Part shown: positions 62,157 to 64,000 of the stretch, piece after piece
How positions within the stretch are numbered: the first letter of the stretch is position 1
Layout: the number at the start of each line of letters is the position of its first letter
Origin: Anaerolineae bacterium
GTDB taxonomy: Bacteria; Chloroflexota; Anaerolineae; Anaerolineales; Anaerolineaceae
DNA length: 64,000 bases
Assembly (NCBI GenBank): GCA_013178295.1
Contig: JABLWW010000011.1
Span: forward strand, 248,001-312,000
Direction: 5' to 3'
Position numbers and translations under genes: made by a program
Notes under the pieces: generated by a model
Seen by the model: the letters and a program-made list of their open reading frames with translations, nothing else
Database searches by the model: none
What the model was told of the DNA's origin: nothing

Positions 62157-63128
62157 CTATTGCGACCACTTGGTGGGCTTGCGATCCCAGCGGAATTTTT
62201 TGAGCTCCGCATACAGAGCCGCAGGTAGAGGCGGTTGATCACTGACGGCGAGATTGCTTTCCACATGGCGCAGTTTGCGCATTCCCGGTATGACCGTGGT
62301 GATCATTGGGTTATCAAGAATGAAACGCAGTGCCATTTGAGCCATGCTGCTGCCTGGCGGTACAAGCGGTTTGAGACGCTCGGCGCGTTCAACGCTGGCG
62401 GTCAGATTTTCGGGGACAAAGTAGGTATTGCGCCAATCACCTTCGGGCCATTTACTATCCAGTGTCAATGTACCAGTCAGTGTTCCTTCGTCAAAGGGCA
62501 CGCGGGCAATGTATGCCACATCCATTTCCTGACAGGCTGGCAAAAGCTCATCTTCGGGGTTCTGGTCGAAAATGTTATAGATATACTGAACAGCTTCGAT
62601 TAAACCGCTGCGCACAGCCTTGATGCCGTTCCATGGTTCCCAGCGGTTGATGCTGATTCCCCACGCGCTTACCAGACCTTGCGAGCGAAGCGATTCCATG
62701 CACTTGATCAGGCGGTCATCTTCGATCCATGAATCTTCCCATGTATGGAACTGCATCAGATCAAAGGTTTGCACATCAGCATTTTTTAGGCTGCGGTGAA
62801 CGTAGTCTTCAATATGGTCTGGGGGGAAGCAGTCATCCAGGGTGAATTCGCGCCGACTTGGCCACGTAAAGTTTTTGGGTGGAATTTTGGTGGCAATATA
62901 CAGCCTTTTGCCGGGGTTGGCTTTTAGCAGTTTTCCAAGAAGCTCCTCACTGTGTCCCGATCCATAGCCCCAGGCGGTATCAAAAAAATTACAACCCAAG
63001 TCAACAGCACGCTGGAGGGAAGCCAATGACTCTTCATCATCCGAACCTGACCATCCTGCCATTCCCCACATACCATATCCCACTTCACTTACTTCCCAGC
63101 CCATCTTGCCAAAACGCCGATATTTCAT
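62157..63128 (-). CDS. Aldo/keto reductase
   Basis: The 323-residue NADPH-dependent oxidoreductase has the family tetrad: Asp in FFDTAWGYG, Tyr in the same segment, Lys in IATKIPP and His in MQFHTWED. The C-terminal [18 protein letters not shown] is the NADP-binding end. Substrate unknown. The ATG follows AGGAGG, and it is divergent from the PreA-type gene. Confidence 0.93.
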   Translation of the reverse strand: MKYRRFGKMGWEVSEVGYGMWGMAGWSGSDDEESLASLQRAVDLGCNFFDTAWGYGSGHSEELLGKLLKANPGKRLYIATKIPPKNFTWPSRREFTLDDCFPPDHIEDYVHRSLKNADVQTFDLMQFHTWEDSWIEDDRLIKCMESLRSQGLVSAWGISINRWEPWNGIKAVRSGLIEAVQYIYNIFDQNPEDELLPACQEMDVAYIARVPFDEGTLTGTLTLDSKWPEGDWRNTYFVPENLTASVERAERLKPLVPPGSSMAQMALRFILDNPMITTVIPGMRKLRHVESNLAVSDQPPLPAALYAELKKFRWDRKPTKWSQ

Positions 63129-63166
63129 GTTTCGCCTCCTGAACAGTGTGTTTTGATGTTTTTATA

Positions 63167-63227
63167 ATCATAACACTTCACCAATGAGTTGGGGAGTAGC
63201 AAATTTTGAGGTGTGGAGTGTTATAAT
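63167..63227. promoter_or_regulatory. Divergent promoters inside an inverted repeat
   Basis: ATAACACT (63170-63177) and AGTGTTAT (63217-63224) are inverted arms. Each overlaps an extended -10: TGT-TATGAT on the minus strand (63172-63167) for the aldo/keto reductase and TGT-TATAAT on the plus strand (63222-63227) for the PreA-type gene. The sequences inside the arms (TCACC and GGTG) are also partly complementary. -35 boxes are poor. Confidence 0.55.
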
Positions 63228-63267
63228 GCTACTAAAGGGGCAAAATTGAGTCATCTTTGGAGGAGCT

Positions 63268-64000
63268 ATGTCTCTGGAAGTGCAGATTGCTGGTATCAAT
63301 TTTCCCAACCCATTTATTCTTGCTTCGGGTCCCCCTACGGCAAATGGCAGCATGATTAAAGCCGGGTTTGATGCTGGCTGGGGAGGTGCCGTGCTGAAAA
63401 CGGTGGCACACGCACCTACGCCGATGCCCAGCCCAAGGGTGCATGTGCTGGGCGCTGGAAGGCAGCCGCGTGGCATGGTCAACCTGGAGCTTTTTACGGA
63501 TATTTCCATCGAGCGTTGGAAACGGGAACTGGATATGGTTCGCAAGGCGCACCCCGAGCGGCCAATTATTGTCAGCGTCATAGGCGGTGGTGCGCCAGAG
63601 GAGTGGTGGAAATCTATGCGCGAGCTTGAGCCATGCGGCATAAGCGCTTATGAGCTGAATGTGTCCTGTCCGAATATATCTGGAAAAAAGGGCGCCCAGC
63701 TCGGGCAAGACCCCGAGTCGGTTGCCAGGGTTACGGCGTGGGCGAAGCAGGGCACTTCGCTGCCAATTTTTGTCAAACTAACCCCCAATGTTGGCGATAT
63801 CGTTGCCATTGCGCGCGCTGCGCAGGAGGGGGGAGCAGATGCTGTGGTGGCTACTAATACCCTTTCGGGGTTGGCGGGAATTGATCTGGAGACTTTTAGC
63901 CCCTTGCCAGCCGTACGCGGGTATGGAATGTTGGGGGGATACAGTGGTCCTGCGATTAAGCCGGTTGCCCTGCGTTGTAATGCGAACATTGCTCGTGTGC
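63268..64000 (+). CDS. PreA-type dihydropyrimidine/dihydroorotate dehydrogenase (partial)
   Basis: The gene runs off the window after 244 residues. The FMN-binding TIM-barrel start reads MSLEVQIAGINFPNPF. The ASGPPTANG and GWGGAVLKT blocks, ELNVSCPN near residue 131 and KLTPNVGDI match the PreA/PyrD-like family that reduces pyrimidines or oxidises dihydroorotate. The Ser-Cys-Pro-Asn segment holds the family's active-site Cys region. GGAGGAG precedes the ATG. PreA versus PyrD-B cannot be settled without the C-terminus and neighbours. Confidence 0.85.
   Translation, partial: MSLEVQIAGINFPNPFILASGPPTANGSMIKAGFDAGWGGAVLKTVAHAPTPMPSPRVHVLGAGRQPRGMVNLELFTDISIERWKRELDMVRKAHPERPIIVSVIGGGAPEEWWKSMRELEPCGISAYELNVSCPNISGKKGAQLGQDPESVARVTAWAKQGTSLPIFVKLTPNVGDIVAIARAAQEGGADAVVATNTLSGLAGIDLETFSPLPAVRGYGMLGGYSGPAIKPVALRCNANIARV

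Noticed and set aside
62111-62266. 52-residue N-terminal extension of the hybrid kinase
   Set aside because: It lies partly inside the aldo/keto reductase gene and has no domain; start at 62110 preferred.
1-64000. CRISPR arrays, insertion sequences, prophage or tRNA genes
   Set aside because: No regularly spaced direct repeats, transposase motifs, phage genes or cloverleaf patterns were noticed on reading both strands; a dedicated search was not possible.

Overview
The window looks like a chromosomal core region of a bacterium of moderate G+C content, most likely a Chloroflexota member of the Anaerolineae type. That placement is inference. It rests on a membrane-arm-only complex I cluster with two NuoM genes, an Fo-only ATP synthase cluster with a fused b-delta subunit, a DHH-CBS-tRNA nucleotidyltransferase fusion, and a cyclic-2,3-diphosphoglycerate-synthetase-like GTPase. 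No phage, IS element, CRISPR array, tRNA or rRNA gene was seen.

Region 1 (1-12450, +) is a long ribosomal superoperon: rplP(end)-rpmC-rpsQ-rplN-rplX-rplE-rpsN(type Z)-rpsH-rplF-rplR-rpsE-rpmD-rplO-secY-adk-map-rpmJ-rpsM-rpsK-rpsD-rpoA-rplQ-truA-rplM-rpsI. It closes with a strong intrinsic terminator. infA, usually between map and rpmJ, is absent. L24, S14, L36 and S4 carry paired-cysteine, zinc-type motifs.

Region 2 (12471-26236, +) starts with a YabN-type methylase/MazG fusion and an unrecognised membrane protein. It continues with the complex I membrane arm nuoA-H-J-K-L-M-M-N, without the peripheral genes B, C, D, E, F, G and I. Then come the Fo genes atpI-B-E-F(b-delta), without the F1 genes, and a terminator. 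The second NuoM together with an extra stretch in the NuoL lateral-helix region matches the '2M' type of complex I.

Region 3 (26260-38431) has murE (+), and then mostly minus-strand housekeeping genes: pnp with a possible leader peptide, rpsO, an AlkD-like HEAT protein, a LOG-family protein, a small MazG, an EF-G paralogue, a GNAT protein, the DHH-CBS-CCA protein and a coiled-coil protein.

Region 4 (38450-47359) has a frameshifted PAS-GAF-GGDEF-EAL gene, the RNase P RNA (rnpB, -) divergent from rpsT (+) with back-to-back promoters, then argS, the cPGS-like GTPase, obg, nadD and a small helical protein.

Region 5 (47325-64000) has an ECF sigma / zinc anti-sigma / bactofilin-like membrane protein operon (-) and a 7TM-PAS-EAL gene whose GGDEF domain appears to have been deleted with loss of frame. 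Next are a deoxynucleoside kinase, a GNAT protein, a candidate small RNA or attenuated leader before an RNase H-like gene, degV and typA. The end holds an iron-sulfur-flavoprotein-like gene with a radical SAM gene, a hybrid histidine kinase with a PleD-like diguanylate cyclase, an aldo/keto reductase, and a partial PreA-type dehydrogenase.

Regulatory themes: consensus-like promoters are easy to see. Four genes (atpI, obg, the flavodoxin-fold gene and the CCA-type gene) lack a Shine-Dalgarno sequence and have a -10-like hexamer ending only 6-7 nt before the ATG, which suggests leaderless mRNAs.
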